From: Gammaproteobacteria bacterium
Lineage (GTDB): Bacteria > Pseudomonadota > Gammaproteobacteria > Ga0077554 > Ga007554
Assembly: GCA_040183005.1 (NCBI GenBank)
Contig: JAMPIW010000002.1
Coordinates: forward strand, 310,001-374,000
Length of the DNA: 64,000 bases
Direction: 5' to 3'
Part shown: in pieces, positions 20,119-30,140 of the stretch
Layout: each line of letters starts with the position of its first letter
Position numbering within the stretch: the first letter of the stretch is position 1
Notes under the pieces: model-generated
The model's database searches: none
What the model saw: only the letters and a program-made list of their open reading frames with translations
What the model was told of the DNA's origin: nothing
Made by a program: the position numbers and the translations under genes

Positions 20119-20973
20119 GTGTCAAACAACAATAAGGGTGTGCTTTACGTCGTGGCGACGCCTATCGGCAATCTTGGCGACATGTCACCGCGCGCGGTGG
20201 GGGCGCTGTCAGCGGCCGACGTGATTGCCGCCGAGGACACCCGCCACAGCCTGCCGCTACTTCGACATTTCGGCATCAAAACACCGTGCATCGCCGTCCA
20301 CGAACACAATGAGCGCGAGCGTTGTGCCGAACTGGTAGGTCGCTTGCAGGCTGGCGAATCAATTGCACTGATCAGCGACGCAGGCACACCGCTGGTTAGC
20401 GACCCCGGCTATCATCTGGTACGCGCGGCACGCGAACAGGGGATACGTGTCATACCGATCCCCGGCCCCAGCGCCCTGATCAGCGCGCTATCGGCCTCTG
20501 GCCTACCGACAGACCACTTCATCTTTGAAGGCTTTTTACCTGCCAAGTCGGCGGCCCGCCGCCACCGGCTGACTGAACTTGCCAATGACACTCGTACCAT
20601 AGCGTTTTTTGAGTCATCCCACCGCATCCTCGACTCCCTGAACGACATGGCGCAGGTGTTCGGCGCGGACCGGAGGGCGGTGGTGGCACGTGAACTGACC
20701 AAGATGTTCGAGACTATTCATGGCGATACGCTGGGGGCGCTGTGCGATTGGATGGGCGCCGACGCTCATCAGCAAAAGGGCGAGTTTGTCGTCCTTGTCC
20801 ATGGCGCCGCGCCACGCGACGAAACGGAAGGCAGCGCCGAAGCGGAACGAGTACTGCGCATCCTGCTAAGCGAACTGCCGGTAAAGCAGGCCGCCTTGCT
20901 GGCTGCAAAACTTACTGGGCAGAAAAAGAACTTTTTATATGATCTGGCGGTCACAATAATCGGTAGCGAATAG
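20119..20973 (+). CDS. rsmI: 16S rRNA (cytidine1402-2'-O)-methyltransferase RsmI
   Basis: SAM-dependent tetrapyrrole-methylase-fold enzyme that 2'-O-methylates C1402 of 16S rRNA in the decoding centre. 284 aa. Signature YVVATPIGNLGDMSPRAV at residues 10-27, then AEDTRHSLPLLRHFGI, ALISDAGTPLVSDPG, IPGPSALISALSASGLPTD, FEGFLPAK, FFESSHRI and AVVARELTKMFETIHGD. It is divergent from lpoA, as in most gammaproteobacteria; the 46-bp gap must hold both promoters. Confidence 0.97.
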   Translation: MSNNNKGVLYVVATPIGNLGDMSPRAVGALSAADVIAAEDTRHSLPLLRHFGIKTPCIAVHEHNERERCAELVGRLQAGESIALISDAGTPLVSDPGYHLVRAAREQGIRVIPIPGPSALISALSASGLPTDHFIFEGFLPAKSAARRHRLTELANDTRTIAFFESSHRILDSLNDMAQVFGADRRAVVARELTKMFETIHGDTLGALCDWMGADAHQQKGEFVVLVHGAAPRDETEGSAEAERVLRILLSELPVKQAALLAAKLTGQKKNFLYDLAVTIIGSE

Positions 20974-21060
20974 TTGAGTGCAAGGGTTAGCTTTTACGGG
21001 AGGGGAATACCCTGGTCATTAGCTATTCGTTACCTTTGACGTGCGCACAGCGTACGTCAG

Positions 21061-21693
21061 CTAACTTAACCCTGGAAGCAGTTGACGTAACCCGTCCACG
21101 ATAAACTCCACTGATATAGCGGCAAGCAGCAGCCCCATAAGGCGCGTGACAATATTGATGCCGGTTCGTCCGAGCATCGTGCTCAATGGGAGCGCCATGC
21201 GCAGGGCCGCCCACACTGTGAGCGCGACAACCGTGCAACTCACGATGACCAACGCCACCCCCAGCCAGTTTGCTTCCTGATGGGCATATATGATTACGGT
21301 ACTGATGGCGCCGGGGCCGGCGAGTATCGGGATCGCCAGCGGGACAACCGCGGCGCTCTGCCTGTCTGCCGCCTCTGCCGCCTCCTCTGGCGTATGTTTG
21401 GCGGCCACGGTGGAGGCATTCATCATGGCAACGGCCATCAACAGGATAAGAATGCCGCCGCCCACGCGAAACGAGGCGATGCTGATGCCGAAGAAACCCA
21501 AAATCGTGTCGCCCGCCAGGCATGCCACGGCCAACACGATGGCCACCGATAGCGCCGTGATGCGTGGCATACGATGGCGTTCCCTGATAGAGCGGTCAGC
21601 CGTGAGACTCAGAAATAAAGGGACAGCGCCAAGCGGGTTGACAATGACGAAGATGGCAGTAAAAACCTTCGCGTAATGGCCCCAGTCAGTCAT
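21061..21693 (-). CDS. MarC family integral membrane protein
   Basis: Inner-membrane protein of 210 aa from the ATG at 21693 (MTDWGHYAKVFTAIFVIVNP). Six hydrophobic segments are visible. Family motifs: FVIVNPLGAVPLFLSLT, ILGFFGISIASFRVGGGILI, VPLAIPILAGPGAISTVI, and near the end LLGRTGINIVTRLMGLLLAA. MarC proteins have no proven transport function; the early multidrug-resistance link is not supported in E. coli. It stands alone between rsmI and the DUF2892 gene. Confidence 0.93.
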   Translation of the reverse strand: MTDWGHYAKVFTAIFVIVNPLGAVPLFLSLTADRSIRERHRMPRITALSVAIVLAVACLAGDTILGFFGISIASFRVGGGILILLMAVAMMNASTVAAKHTPEEAAEAADRQSAAVVPLAIPILAGPGAISTVIIYAHQEANWLGVALVIVSCTVVALTVWAALRMALPLSTMLGRTGINIVTRLMGLLLAAISVEFIVDGLRQLLPGLS

Positions 21694-21924
21694 GATCGCC
21701 CTCTTCTCCACACACTTTCAGCGCCCCTCGGAAAATTTTAAAATAGAAAAAGGAGCGTCATCCTTTTTCATCGGGACATGGTGCAAGCTGCACGACTTTC
21801 AGTGCCAGGGTAAGCCCTGCACCCCGAAACCCACACCCACCCGGTACCCGCGACATTGTCACACCCGTAAAGAGCGCAATGCCTTTACGGTGAAGGGCAC
21901 AATGTCCAATCGCCGTTTCACAGA

Positions 21925-21965
21925 TTGAAATATACTGCGCGCGCATGTATATTAGCGTTATCTAA
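21925..21965 (+). promoter_or_regulatory. Promoter with inverted-repeat operator on the -10 box
   Basis: TTGAAA at 21925-21930, 17 bp, and TATTAG at 21948-21953. The -10 is the left arm of the perfect inverted repeat TATTAGCGTTATCTAATA (21948-21965). AT-rich 6+6 repeats over the -10 are typical of ArsR-family repressors, including persulfide sensors that control DUF2892/YgaP genes (family knowledge). The regulator itself is not in the window. Confidence 0.55.
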
Positions 21966-21984
21966 TAAACTAAAGGGCCACGCC

Positions 21985-22221
21985 ATGACTATCAATCGCA
22001 CTGTCCGCATCATCGCCGGTTTTTTTATCTTGCTGTCCTTGGCATTGGGTGTTGAGGCCAGCCCGGTATTTCATAACGTGAACTGGCTATGGTTCACGGC
22101 ATTTGTCGGGGCGAATTTGTTCCAGAGCGGCATCACCAACTGGTGCCTGATGGACATGATCCTGACGAAGTTGGGCGTGCCCGCCACGGCCCCCTGCTCA
22201 TCAGGCCGCAAGACCGCGTAA
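21985..22221 (+). CDS. DUF2892 membrane protein (YgaP transmembrane-domain type)
   Basis: 78 aa from the ATG at 21985; the longer frame to 21925 would read through the promoter. Two hydrophobic helices: RIIAGFFILLSLALG and NWLWFTAFVGANLFQSG, then CLMDMILTKLGV and a Cys near the C-terminus. This is the DUF2892 pattern, the membrane half of E. coli YgaP, where it is fused to a rhodanese. Here there is no rhodanese domain. A sulfur-related role is suggested only by the family and the operator. Confidence 0.8.
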   Translation: MTINRTVRIIAGFFILLSLALGVEASPVFHNVNWLWFTAFVGANLFQSGITNWCLMDMILTKLGVPATAPCSSGRKTA

Positions 22222-22223
22222 GT

Positions 22224-22853
22224 TTATCTGCGCCGCGCGAGATAACTCATGATGAATTCAACAATCTCTACGCGGTTGTAGGCCTCCTGCGCATCGCCGC
22301 CCCACACGGTGATGCCGTGCCCGCGTATCATCAGCGCGGGGATGCGCGGTGCAGTAACCTGGAAGCGCTGGTCAATAGCCACCGCTATGCGCGCAACATC
22401 GAGCAGATTGTCGAACAACGGCAATGCGACACTGGGAAGCTGCTCCCATATCCCTAGGCCCTTCACCATCTCCAAGGGCGGTAATGGCATTTCCTGTACG
22501 TCTGAAGGGATGTCTTCGCACGCCAGGCAAGCGTCCACGGAATGCACATGCAGGCAAGCACCCGCATCGGGAAAATGTTGGTAGACCACTTGATGGATGG
22601 AACACTCGGCAGAGGGTTTGGCGTTAGCGTGTAATCGCTCTACAACATCCCCATCCTGAATGCGCATCCGCAGAAAATCCGTTTCTTCCAAGCGTCCCTT
22701 GGGTAGGCCACTGGCGGTGATCCAGAAGCTGCTGTCGTCCGCGCGGATGCTAAGGTTACCCGCCGTGCCGGCCATCCAGCCGCGCGCATGAAAGTCGCGC
22801 GCGATTTCGACAAGGGCTGCGCGTGGCGCAAGCTGGTCTAGGGTGATTGCCAA
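22224..22853 (-). CDS. mtnB: Methylthioribulose-1-phosphate dehydratase
   Basis: Zn-dependent class II aldolase-fold enzyme of the methionine salvage pathway; dehydrates 5-methylthioribulose-1-phosphate. 209 aa. Motifs: MAGTAGNLSIRADDSSFWIT (substrate-phosphate loop), KPSAECSIHQVVY with the catalytic/ligand Glu, the zinc ligands HVHS, and RGHGITVWGG (third His). It lies 27 bp after mtnD on the same strand. MtnA and MtnC are not adjacent, so the rest of the pathway is elsewhere. Confidence 0.93.
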   Translation of the reverse strand: MAITLDQLAPRAALVEIARDFHARGWMAGTAGNLSIRADDSSFWITASGLPKGRLEETDFLRMRIQDGDVVERLHANAKPSAECSIHQVVYQHFPDAGACLHVHSVDACLACEDIPSDVQEMPLPPLEMVKGLGIWEQLPSVALPLFDNLLDVARIAVAIDQRFQVTAPRIPALMIRGHGITVWGGDAQEAYNRVEIVEFIMSYLARRR

Positions 22854-22880
22854 AGCCGCTCTCCTGGGAAGGTTCGCCGC

Positions 22881-23423
22881 TCAGGCAGTGAATTGTAAAG
22901 GGCGCCCGGTATAAACGGGTGTCCAGCCGCTGGTGTCGATAAAGTAACGCACCGCCTTGATGCGTTTGGAATCACCCAGAATGAACCAGTGCTCAGTGTT
23001 GGCGGGGACATTAATATAATCACCCGCAGTCACTTCAAGCATGAACTGCTTGCCATCGGGCTCTACAAAACCGAAATACCCCTTGCCTGCCAGGATGTAC
23101 CGCACCTCATCGTCGGTGTGGTAGTGGATTTTTTCAAATTTGGCGAGCATTTCGGCAAGGCCGGGGATGTTTTCATGAATCACGATCATGTCGCGTGTGA
23201 CATATCCCGCCTCGCGCTTTAGCTCCTCAAAGCGGTCATCCACGACAGCGAGCAGTTCCTGCTTTTCGGTGTCATCCAGCACCGCCTTCCCCATCAACTC
23301 CAGGCTGCGTAACTGAGCAGGCGCCGGCCAATGGCGCAGTGTGATGCCTATCGTCGTCAACTTGGCTTGGATAACGGACAAATCCCGCGTGTCGGTCTGG
23401 TCGGGAAAGATCATGCGCGCCAT
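22881..23423 (-). CDS. mtnD: Acireductone dioxygenase
   Basis: Cupin metal enzyme of methionine salvage; with Fe it gives the 2-keto-acid precursor of methionine and formate, with Ni an off-pathway product. 180 aa. The metal site is H-x-H...E...H: KIHYHTDDEVRYILAGKG and PANTEHWFILGD. The N-terminus MARMIFPDQTD is typical. First gene of the mtnD-mtnB pair. Length and motifs are normal. Confidence 0.95.
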   Translation of the reverse strand: MARMIFPDQTDTRDLSVIQAKLTTIGITLRHWPAPAQLRSLELMGKAVLDDTEKQELLAVVDDRFEELKREAGYVTRDMIVIHENIPGLAEMLAKFEKIHYHTDDEVRYILAGKGYFGFVEPDGKQFMLEVTAGDYINVPANTEHWFILGDSKRIKAVRYFIDTSGWTPVYTGRPLQFTA

Positions 23424-23460
23424 GTTTCGCTCCTTAATTTCACAAAATGATTTCCTGAAC

Positions 23461-24765
23461 TTATGCTTTTCTCGGCCTGTGCGCCGGTCTTGAAGCCGAA
23501 CTCCCGTGGCGCTTCTGGCCGGAGGGGGTGGGTCGACTACGCATGCGGTCCCCCGCCCCGCTATGCCGCCCAGCCACGACGGCAGGCGTCACAGGCGTAG
23601 CCAGCACGTCGTCGCTGAGGCGGCCTACCGGGATTTTGTGGCCGATGTATTCTTCGATCTCAGGAATCGAAAAGGCATATTCCTCACAGGCAAAGCTGAT
23701 CGCATCGCCGCTTGCACCGGCACGCGCAGTGCGGCCAATGCGATGCACATAATCCTCGGCATCCTGCGGGAGATCGAAGTTGAACACATGACTGACTTCG
23801 GAAATATGCAGGCCGCGCGCCGCGACATCGGTGGCGACCAGCACGGGCAGCTCGCCTTGCTGGAATTGCTCCAGCAACGACATGCGCTTGTTCTGCGGCA
23901 CATCGCCCGACAATATGGCAGCTTTGAAGCCATTACTTTCAAGATGAGCCCACACCTGGTCGGCCGCGCGCTTGGTGTTGACGAAAACAATGGTGCGTTT
24001 GGGATCCATATGTTTCAGCAGACCGATCAGCGCAGGTATTTTTTCTTCGCTAGCGGTGTGATAAATGATCTGTGAGACATTGTCAGCCGTCACCTTATCG
24101 CTCTCGATTTTCACGAGCTGGGGGTTATTCATGTGCTCGTAGGCAAGCTCGGTGACGCGCAGCGACAGGGTCGCCGAAAACAACATGCTGAGACGCTTGT
24201 CGGGCTTGGGCAGCTGGCGCAGCAGGAAACGGATATCCTTGATGAAACCAAGGTCAAGCATACGGTCAGCCTCATCCAGCACCGCCACCTGCACAGCCTT
24301 CAAGTCAAACACGCCCTGCCTGAAGTAATCAATGATGCGGCCCGGCGTGCCGATCAGGATGTCCACACCATCATCGAACATGGCGCGCTGCGCTTCGTAG
24401 CCTGTCCCTCCGTAGACCAATCCTAGAGTGAGGCCGGCATGGCTGCCTAAAAGGAGTGCGTCTTTGTGAATCTGGATCGCCAATTCGCGGGTCGGCGCCA
24501 ATATCACGGCGCGCGGCTGGTTGGGCCGCCGCTTTGGAGAGGCGGGCACCGTCAGCAGGTGATTCATCACCGCCAGCAGGAAAGCAGCTGTTTTGCCGGT
24601 GCCGGTTTGCGCCTGTCCCGCAACATCCTTGCCCGACAGCGCCAGCGGCAGGGTTGCAGCCTGGATCGGCGTACAACGGGAAAACCCCGCGTCTTCGATT
24701 CCTTGCCTCAAGGAATCGGGAAAATCAAAACTGGAGAATGAGATATCTGACAAATGATCGTTCAT
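23461..24765 (-). CDS. rhlE: DEAD-box RNA helicase, RhlE type
   Basis: ATP-dependent RNA helicase of ribosome assembly or RNA turnover. 434 aa. Q motif [15 protein letters not shown], Walker [36 protein letters not shown] in [16 protein letters not shown] in LFSATLS, then in the second domain [11 protein letters not shown] and [10 protein letters not shown]. The C-terminal tail (about 390-434) is basic and Gly/Ser/Arg-rich ([20 protein letters not shown]), as in RhlE proteins. Divergent from trxA. Confidence 0.93.
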   Translation of the reverse strand: MNDHLSDISFSSFDFPDSLRQGIEDAGFSRCTPIQAATLPLALSGKDVAGQAQTGTGKTAAFLLAVMNHLLTVPASPKRRPNQPRAVILAPTRELAIQIHKDALLLGSHAGLTLGLVYGGTGYEAQRAMFDDGVDILIGTPGRIIDYFRQGVFDLKAVQVAVLDEADRMLDLGFIKDIRFLLRQLPKPDKRLSMLFSATLSLRVTELAYEHMNNPQLVKIESDKVTADNVSQIIYHTASEEKIPALIGLLKHMDPKRTIVFVNTKRAADQVWAHLESNGFKAAILSGDVPQNKRMSLLEQFQQGELPVLVATDVAARGLHISEVSHVFNFDLPQDAEDYVHRIGRTARAGASGDAISFACEEYAFSIPEIEEYIGHKIPVGRLSDDVLATPVTPAVVAGRHSGAGDRMRSRPTPSGQKRHGSSASRPAHRPRKA

Positions 24766-24935
24766 AAATCAAAGAATAACAGAATTGCCGGGCGATTGGA
24801 CTTGAAATATGCAGCAGATTAGGCTTGAATGTGAGAAAATAAACCTTAATATAAATATCAAACCTCTGTAAGAGGCCATATAACAATAAAAACAGGGCTC
24901 TCAAACCCACATCAATCAATCGGAGACGCATTAAC

Positions 24936-25262
24936 GTGAGCAAAAACATCATTTATGTCACCGACGCCACCTTCGACAACGAGGTGCTTAAAAGCGATAC
25001 GCCGGTACTGGTCGATTTCTGGGCCGAATGGTGCGGCCCCTGCAAGATGATCGCCCCGATTCTGGACGAAATATCTGAAGAATATGCGGGCAGAGTTAAG
25101 GTCGCCAAGCTCAACATTGACGAAAATCCAGCGACGCCGTCTCAATACGGCATACGCGGCATCCCCACCCTCATGCTGTTTAAAAATGGCAATGTTGAAG
25201 CCACCAAGGTGGGCGCCGTATCCAAGTCTCAATTGACGGCGTTTATTGATAGCAATCTTTAA
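24936..25262 (+). CDS. trxA: Thioredoxin 1
   Basis: Cytoplasmic disulfide reductase of 108 aa. Active site [13 protein letters not shown] at about residues 28-40, cis-Pro in [14 protein letters not shown], and the buried Asp in VLVDFWAEW. It is upstream of rho, an order conserved in many gammaproteobacteria. A weak GGGGC/GCCCC hairpin with ATTTT at about 25306-25330 may end trxA transcription. Confidence 0.97.
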   Translation: MSKNIIYVTDATFDNEVLKSDTPVLVDFWAEWCGPCKMIAPILDEISEEYAGRVKVAKLNIDENPATPSQYGIRGIPTLMLFKNGNVEATKVGAVSKSQLTAFIDSNL

Positions 25263-25515
25263 TCTGTATCGTGCGCCCTACAATAGCCTCTCGCAATTTA
25301 ATCCGCGGGGGGCTAGACGTGGCCCCATTTTAGTGGTAGCTTTACAAAAATCGCAAATAATTTATTCGAGCAGTGCCAGTATTTCTGGCAACAGCGGAAC
25401 CTCCCCCAGCAACACATCAGCGGCACGAGAAACATACGGGCGTCCCTACATACAGGGCCATTCGTTTCTTTAACTTCATCTGCACACCCATTCCAAAACC
25501 TGACGATCATCCATC

Positions 25516-26772
25516 ATGAACCTGACTGAACTTAAACAAAAATCACCCTCTGAATTGATCGACCTCGCGCAATCCATGGGCATCGAGGGCATGGCCCGGT
25601 CACGCAAGCAAGACGTGATCTTCGCCATTCTCAAGGGCCATGCGCACAAAGGCGAAGACATCTCCGGCGACGGCGTTCTGGAGATCCTGCAGGATGGCTT
25701 CGGCTTCCTGCGCTCGGCGGACAGCTCTTATCTGGCCGGCCCGGATGATATCTATGTCTCGCCCAGCCAGATCCGGCGCTTCAATCTGCGCACCGGCGAC
25801 ACCATTTCCGGCAAGATCCGCCCTCCAAAAGAAGGGGAGCGTTACTTCGCGCTGCTGAAGGTAAGCGAGATCAACTTCGAGGCACCCGAGAACGCTAAGA
25901 ACAAGGTGCTGTTCGAGAACCTGACGCCGCTGTTCGCCAACGAACGGCTTACCATGGAAATCGGCAATGGCAGCACAGAAGACCTGACCGCACGCGTCAT
26001 TGATCTGGTAGCGCCCATCGGGAAAGGCCAGCGCGGCATGATCGTATCGCCGCCCAAGGCCGGTAAGACCATGATGCTGCAACATATCGCCCAGTCCATC
26101 GCCGCCAAGCACCCCGAATGTTACCTGATCGTGCTGCTGATTGACGAGCGCCCGGAAGAAGTGACAGAGATGGCGCGCTCGGTACGTGGCGAGGTAGTCT
26201 CCAGCACCTTTGATGAGCCTGCCAGCCGCCATGTGCAGGTCGCTGAAATGGTGATTGAAAAAGCCAAGCGCCTGGTCGAACACAAGCGCGACGTGGTGAT
26301 CCTGCTTGATTCCGTTACCCGTCTGGCACGCGCCTACAACACTGTAATCCCTTCGTCGGGCAAAGTGCTCACCGGTGGTGTCGATGCCAACGCACTGCAC
26401 CGCCCGAAGCGCTTCTTTGGCGCGGCACGCAACATTGAGGAAGGCGGCAGCCTGACCATCATCGCCACCGCCTTGATCGATACCGGCTCGCGCATGGACG
26501 ACGTGATCTACGAAGAGTTCAAAGGTACCGGCAACATGGAAGTCCACCTGGACCGGAAGATCGCCGAGCGGCGCATTTACCCCTCCATCAACATCAACCG
26601 CTCCGGCACGCGCCGCGAAGAACTGCTGACGCACCCGGACGAGTTGCAAAAGATGTGGATTCTGCGCAAGCTGTTGCACCCCATGGAAGATCTGGCTGCG
26701 ATGGAGTTTTTGCTCGACAAACTCAAGGCGACCAAGACCAATTCAGAGTTTTTTGATTCAATGAGGCGGTGA
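25516..26772 (+). CDS. rho: Transcription termination factor Rho
   Basis: Hexameric RNA-dependent ATPase that ends transcription. 418 aa, normal length. N-terminal helix bundle ([19 protein letters not shown]), cold-shock RNA-binding domain with [14 protein letters not shown] and [16 protein letters not shown], then the RecA-like domain: Walker [25 protein letters not shown], Walker [20 protein letters not shown]-loop region [20 protein letters not shown], and [13 protein letters not shown]. The long leader after trxA (253 bp) may carry attenuation, as in E. coli. A strong terminator follows at 26829. Confidence 0.98.
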   Translation: MNLTELKQKSPSELIDLAQSMGIEGMARSRKQDVIFAILKGHAHKGEDISGDGVLEILQDGFGFLRSADSSYLAGPDDIYVSPSQIRRFNLRTGDTISGKIRPPKEGERYFALLKVSEINFEAPENAKNKVLFENLTPLFANERLTMEIGNGSTEDLTARVIDLVAPIGKGQRGMIVSPPKAGKTMMLQHIAQSIAAKHPECYLIVLLIDERPEEVTEMARSVRGEVVSSTFDEPASRHVQVAEMVIEKAKRLVEHKRDVVILLDSVTRLARAYNTVIPSSGKVLTGGVDANALHRPKRFFGAARNIEEGGSLTIIATALIDTGSRMDDVIYEEFKGTGNMEVHLDRKIAERRIYPSININRSGTRREELLTHPDELQKMWILRKLLHPMEDLAAMEFLLDKLKATKTNSEFFDSMRR

Positions 26773-26779
26773 CGGTTTT

Positions 26780-26816
26780 TGTAGGTCAGGGTGCGTTAAC
26801 AACACCCCGGCCTACA
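26780..26816. repeat. REP-like imperfect hairpin after rho
   Basis: TGTAGGTCAGGGTG and CACCCCGGCCTACA flank a GCGTTAACAA loop region and form an imperfect stem. This resembles the common TAGG(T/C)..GGGTG intergenic repeat family. Confidence 0.5.
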
Positions 26817-26828
26817 GACTATGCTGCC

Positions 26829-26867
26829 AATAATAACGGGCGGACTTTATGTCCGCCCGTTATTATT
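26829..26867. terminator. Bidirectional intrinsic terminator between rho and glgP
   Basis: Perfect 17-bp stem (AATAATAACGGGCGGAC with its reverse complement) around a TTTAT loop. It carries an A/T tract on both sides and so can act for rho (+) and glgP (-). The glgP stop codon lies within the right arm. Confidence 0.92.
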
Positions 26868-29382
26868 TCTGCTTAACCTTCTTACTCTCCGTCCGCTGTT
26901 CCAGCGTGATCTTTACCGGTTTGACATCCCATATTTCCTCCGCGTATTCACGGATGGTGCGGTCACTGGAGAATTTCCCCATGTGCGCCACGTTGAGAAT
27001 GGCCTTGCGTGTCCATTCCTGAGGATCGGCATAAAGCTCGGCAACCCGTTCTTGCGCAGATATATATGAAGCATAATCGGCAAGCAGCAGGTAATGATCG
27101 CCACCATGCGTCAAAGCGTCAATGATGGGCTTGAACAGATCAGGTTCGTCGGGCGAGAAATAGCCCGAGCTGATCATGTCGAGCACTTGCTTCAACTCGT
27201 GGTTTGCATGGTAGTAATCCCACGGGTTATAGCCATTTCTGCGCACTTCCTCGGCCTGCTGGGCCGTCAGCCCAAAGATGAAAATATTATCCTCACCCAC
27301 CTCTTCGCGGATTTCAACATTCGCTCCGTCCAGCGTGCCGATGGTAAGGGCACCGTTAAGCGCGAGTTTCATATTGCCTGTGCCGGAAGCCTCTGTGCCC
27401 GCTGTGGATATCTGTTGCGAGAGATCGCTGGCCGGGATGAGATCTTCCGCCGTGGAGACATTGTAGTTGGGAACAAACAACACCTTCAGGCGACTGCCAA
27501 TGGCCGGATCGTTATTCACGATGTCGGCAACGTCATTGATGAGTTTGATAATAAGTTTGGCCATGGCATAACCCGGTGCCGCCTTGCCGGCAAAAATCAC
27601 CAGGCGTGGCACGACATGCGTGCCGGTATTGAACCGGATGCGGTTGTACACCGTAATGATATGCAGCACGTTTAGCAACTGGCGCTTATATTCATGAATG
27701 CGTTTAATATGCACATCAAACATCGCATCAGGATTCACGTCTATGCCTAGGTGTTTCTTGACCAAGCCGGTAACCCGCTCCTTATTGGCGCGCTTGACAG
27801 CACGAAACTCATCTCTGAAAACGGGATCATCGGCCAGTGGAGCCAGCTTCTTCAGCTCATCAAGATTTGCTGTCCACGCGTCGCCAATACGCGAGGTAAT
27901 AAGATCGGACAATAGTGGGTTGGCATGATGCAACCAGCGCCGTGGCGTGATACCGTTGGTTTTGTTGACGATCTTGCCGGGGTAAAAGCGGTCAAAGTCG
28001 GCAAAGGTGGACGACTTCATCAAGAGGGTATGTAGCGCCGCGACACCGTTCACTTTATGGCTGCCGACTACGGCCAGGTGCCCCATGCGAATGCGCTTCC
28101 CATTATTCTCATCGACAATCGACATGTGCCGCAGCAAATCGAAATTGCCGGGATATTGATGCATAACATCTTTCAGGAAGTGGTGGTTGATTTCATAAAT
28201 AATCTGCAGATGGCGCGGTAACATTTCCTCAAACAACTTCACCGGCCAGGTTTCCAGCGCCTCGGGCAGCAGCGTGTGATTGGTGTATGAGAAGGTACGC
28301 ACCGTGATATTCCAGGCACGCGCCCACGACAGGCCATGGAGATCCATCAATATCCGCATCAATTCGGGAATAGCCAGTACCGGATGGGTATCGTTAAGCT
28401 GAATGGCCACCTTGTCCGGCAGCTTGTCGAAGTGGAAATGAGCCTTCTGGAAGCGGCGCAGAATGTCTTGCAATGATGCGCTGACAAAGAAATATTGCTG
28501 TTTTAGCCGCAGCTCTCGGCCCATCGCGGTGGTGTCATCGGGATAGAGTACCTTGGAGAGATTTTCAGATTCATTTTTATCCTCCAGGGCCTTAATGTAA
28601 TTGCCTTCGTTGAAATATTTCAAATTAAAATCGCGCGTCGCCTTGGCAGACCACAGGCGCATATTGTTCACGGTGTTGGTGTTATAGCCTGGGATCGGTG
28701 TGTCATAGGCCATCGCCATGACCTCATCTGCATCAACCCAGTGGTAGCGCTTCTGGCCTGTTTCATCAGGATATTCCACGACCCGGCCATGAAATTTCAC
28801 GGGATAGAGTACTTCGGGACGCGAGAACTCCCAGGGATTGCCGTAGCGCAGCCAATTCTCAGGGTGTTCAACCTGATGGCCATTCTCGATACGTTGAGTG
28901 AACATGCCATATTCATAACGGATGCCATAGCCATACGACGGTATGCCAAGCGTCGCCATGGAATCAAGAAAACACGCCGCCAGCCGCCCCAGACCGCCAT
29001 TACCCAATGCCGCATCCGGCTCCAGTTCGCGGATCTCCTCCAGATTAAGCCCGATGTCATGCAAGGCCTGTTCACATTCTCCCTGAATCCCTACGTTAAG
29101 CAGGCTGTTGCTCAGTGTGCGGCCAATCAGGAATTCCAGGGAGAGGTAATAGACACGCTTGGCGTCTTCGCGGTAATAGGTGCGCATGGTTTCCATCCAG
29201 CGCTCCATGAGGCGGTCACGCACCGCGTAGGCCGTGACGTTGTACCAGTCGCGATCAGTGGCGGTATGAAGATCCTTGCCTACTTCGTATTCAAGTCGAT
29301 TGGCCATTGAGTATTTGATGGACTCGGCGTCCAGACCCATGTAATCGTACTTGAAGGAACGCATGGTACTTTTCATCGGCAT
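26863..29382 (-). CDS. glgP: Glycogen/starch/alpha-glucan phosphorylase
   Basis: PLP-dependent phosphorylase that releases glucose-1-phosphate from alpha-1,4-glucans. 839 aa, normal. The ATG at 29382 has GGGAGA nine bases upstream. Motifs: RVYYLSLEFLIGRTLSN, DAALGNGGLGRLAACFLDS, YGIRYEYGMF, QLNDTHPVLAIPELMRIL, FDVHIKRIHEYKRQLLN, and the PLP-lysine region EASGTGNMKLALNGALTIGT. Implies glycogen storage; synthesis genes are not in the window. Monocistronic, with its own terminator. Confidence 0.97.
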   Translation of the reverse strand: MPMKSTMRSFKYDYMGLDAESIKYSMANRLEYEVGKDLHTATDRDWYNVTAYAVRDRLMERWMETMRTYYREDAKRVYYLSLEFLIGRTLSNSLLNVGIQGECEQALHDIGLNLEEIRELEPDAALGNGGLGRLAACFLDSMATLGIPSYGYGIRYEYGMFTQRIENGHQVEHPENWLRYGNPWEFSRPEVLYPVKFHGRVVEYPDETGQKRYHWVDADEVMAMAYDTPIPGYNTNTVNNMRLWSAKATRDFNLKYFNEGNYIKALEDKNESENLSKVLYPDDTTAMGRELRLKQQYFFVSASLQDILRRFQKAHFHFDKLPDKVAIQLNDTHPVLAIPELMRILMDLHGLSWARAWNITVRTFSYTNHTLLPEALETWPVKLFEEMLPRHLQIIYEINHHFLKDVMHQYPGNFDLLRHMSIVDENNGKRIRMGHLAVVGSHKVNGVAALHTLLMKSSTFADFDRFYPGKIVNKTNGITPRRWLHHANPLLSDLITSRIGDAWTANLDELKKLAPLADDPVFRDEFRAVKRANKERVTGLVKKHLGIDVNPDAMFDVHIKRIHEYKRQLLNVLHIITVYNRIRFNTGTHVVPRLVIFAGKAAPGYAMAKLIIKLINDVADIVNNDPAIGSRLKVLFVPNYNVSTAEDLIPASDLSQQISTAGTEASGTGNMKLALNGALTIGTLDGANVEIREEVGEDNIFIFGLTAQQAEEVRRNGYNPWDYYHANHELKQVLDMISSGYFSPDEPDLFKPIIDALTHGGDHYLLLADYASYISAQERVAELYADPQEWTRKAILNVAHMGKFSSDRTIREYAEEIWDVKPVKITLEQRTESKKVKQK

Positions 29383-29472
29383 ATTCCATTCTCCCTTAGT
29401 GATAAATTCCAGCAGTGGTGTCCCTTAGTTATCGGACAACTGATTTATTTCTAAACATTCGGGTTGACCCAC

Positions 29473-29499
29473 AAAAAGAAAACCCCGCATCGAGCGGGG
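29473..29499 (-). terminator. Intrinsic terminator of ssb
   Basis: On the minus strand GCCCCGCTCGATGCGGGG is followed by TTTTCTTTTT: a short GC-rich stem with a T-run, about 50 bp after the ssb stop. Confidence 0.8.
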
Positions 29500-29551
29500 C
29501 CATCTTTCACCCCGAAGGGCGCCTATTACTTGTACCTTTTGGACTCAGGCT

Positions 29552-30073
29552 TCAAAACGGGATGTCATCGTCAAAATCATCAAAATTCCCGCCAGGTGCC
29601 GGTTGTGACCCTGAACCTTTCTGTCCTTCGTTCTGGGTATTTGAGCTGCGCCCACCTCCCTGCGAAGACGGTCTATCCCCCTGAGAGGAGGCTGCGCGCG
29701 ATCCTTCAGAGGAGAAATCCCCCCCGCCACCAGCGCGACCATCAAGCATTTGCATCTCGCTGGCCACAATTTTGGTGATATAGCGGTCAGCGCCCGTGGT
29801 TTTATCCTGGTATTTCTCCGTCTTGAGCGAGCCCTCGATATACACCTTCGAGCCTTTTTTGAGATATTCGCCCGCGATCTCCGCGAGGCGGTTGAAAAAT
29901 ACTACGTTGTGCCACTCGGTACTTTCCTTCTTTTCGCCGGTCTGCTTATCCTTCCAGCTATCGGCGGTGGCGACGGTTATGTTGGCTACGGCGGATCCGG
30001 AGGGCATATAGCGCACTTCCGGGTCTTTGCCGAGGTTGCCGATCAGAATGACTTTGTTAATGCCTCTTGCCAT
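29552..30073 (-). CDS. ssb: Single-stranded DNA-binding protein
   Basis: Binds ssDNA as a tetramer in replication, repair and recombination. 173 aa. OB-fold: [60 protein letters not shown] Gly/Ser/Gln-rich linker follows, and the acidic protein-interaction tip is DFDDDIPF. It lies next to uvrA with one MFS gene between, a variant of the common divergent ssb/uvrA order. Confidence 0.97.
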   Translation of the reverse strand: MARGINKVILIGNLGKDPEVRYMPSGSAVANITVATADSWKDKQTGEKKESTEWHNVVFFNRLAEIAGEYLKKGSKVYIEGSLKTEKYQDKTTGADRYITKIVASEMQMLDGRAGGGGDFSSEGSRAASSQGDRPSSQGGGRSSNTQNEGQKGSGSQPAPGGNFDDFDDDIPF

Positions 30074-30140
30074 AGGGGGCCTCTTAATAGATTTCGGGTT
30101 TCAGGGGTACTTAACAAGCTGGAGATTTGTAACAACTATC

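Noticed and set aside
21692-21928. A 78-codon plus-strand frame between marC and the DUF2892 gene.
   Set aside because: No binding site, no family; it overlaps the marC start. The region has a CCGTAAAG/CTTTACGG hairpin but no gene support.
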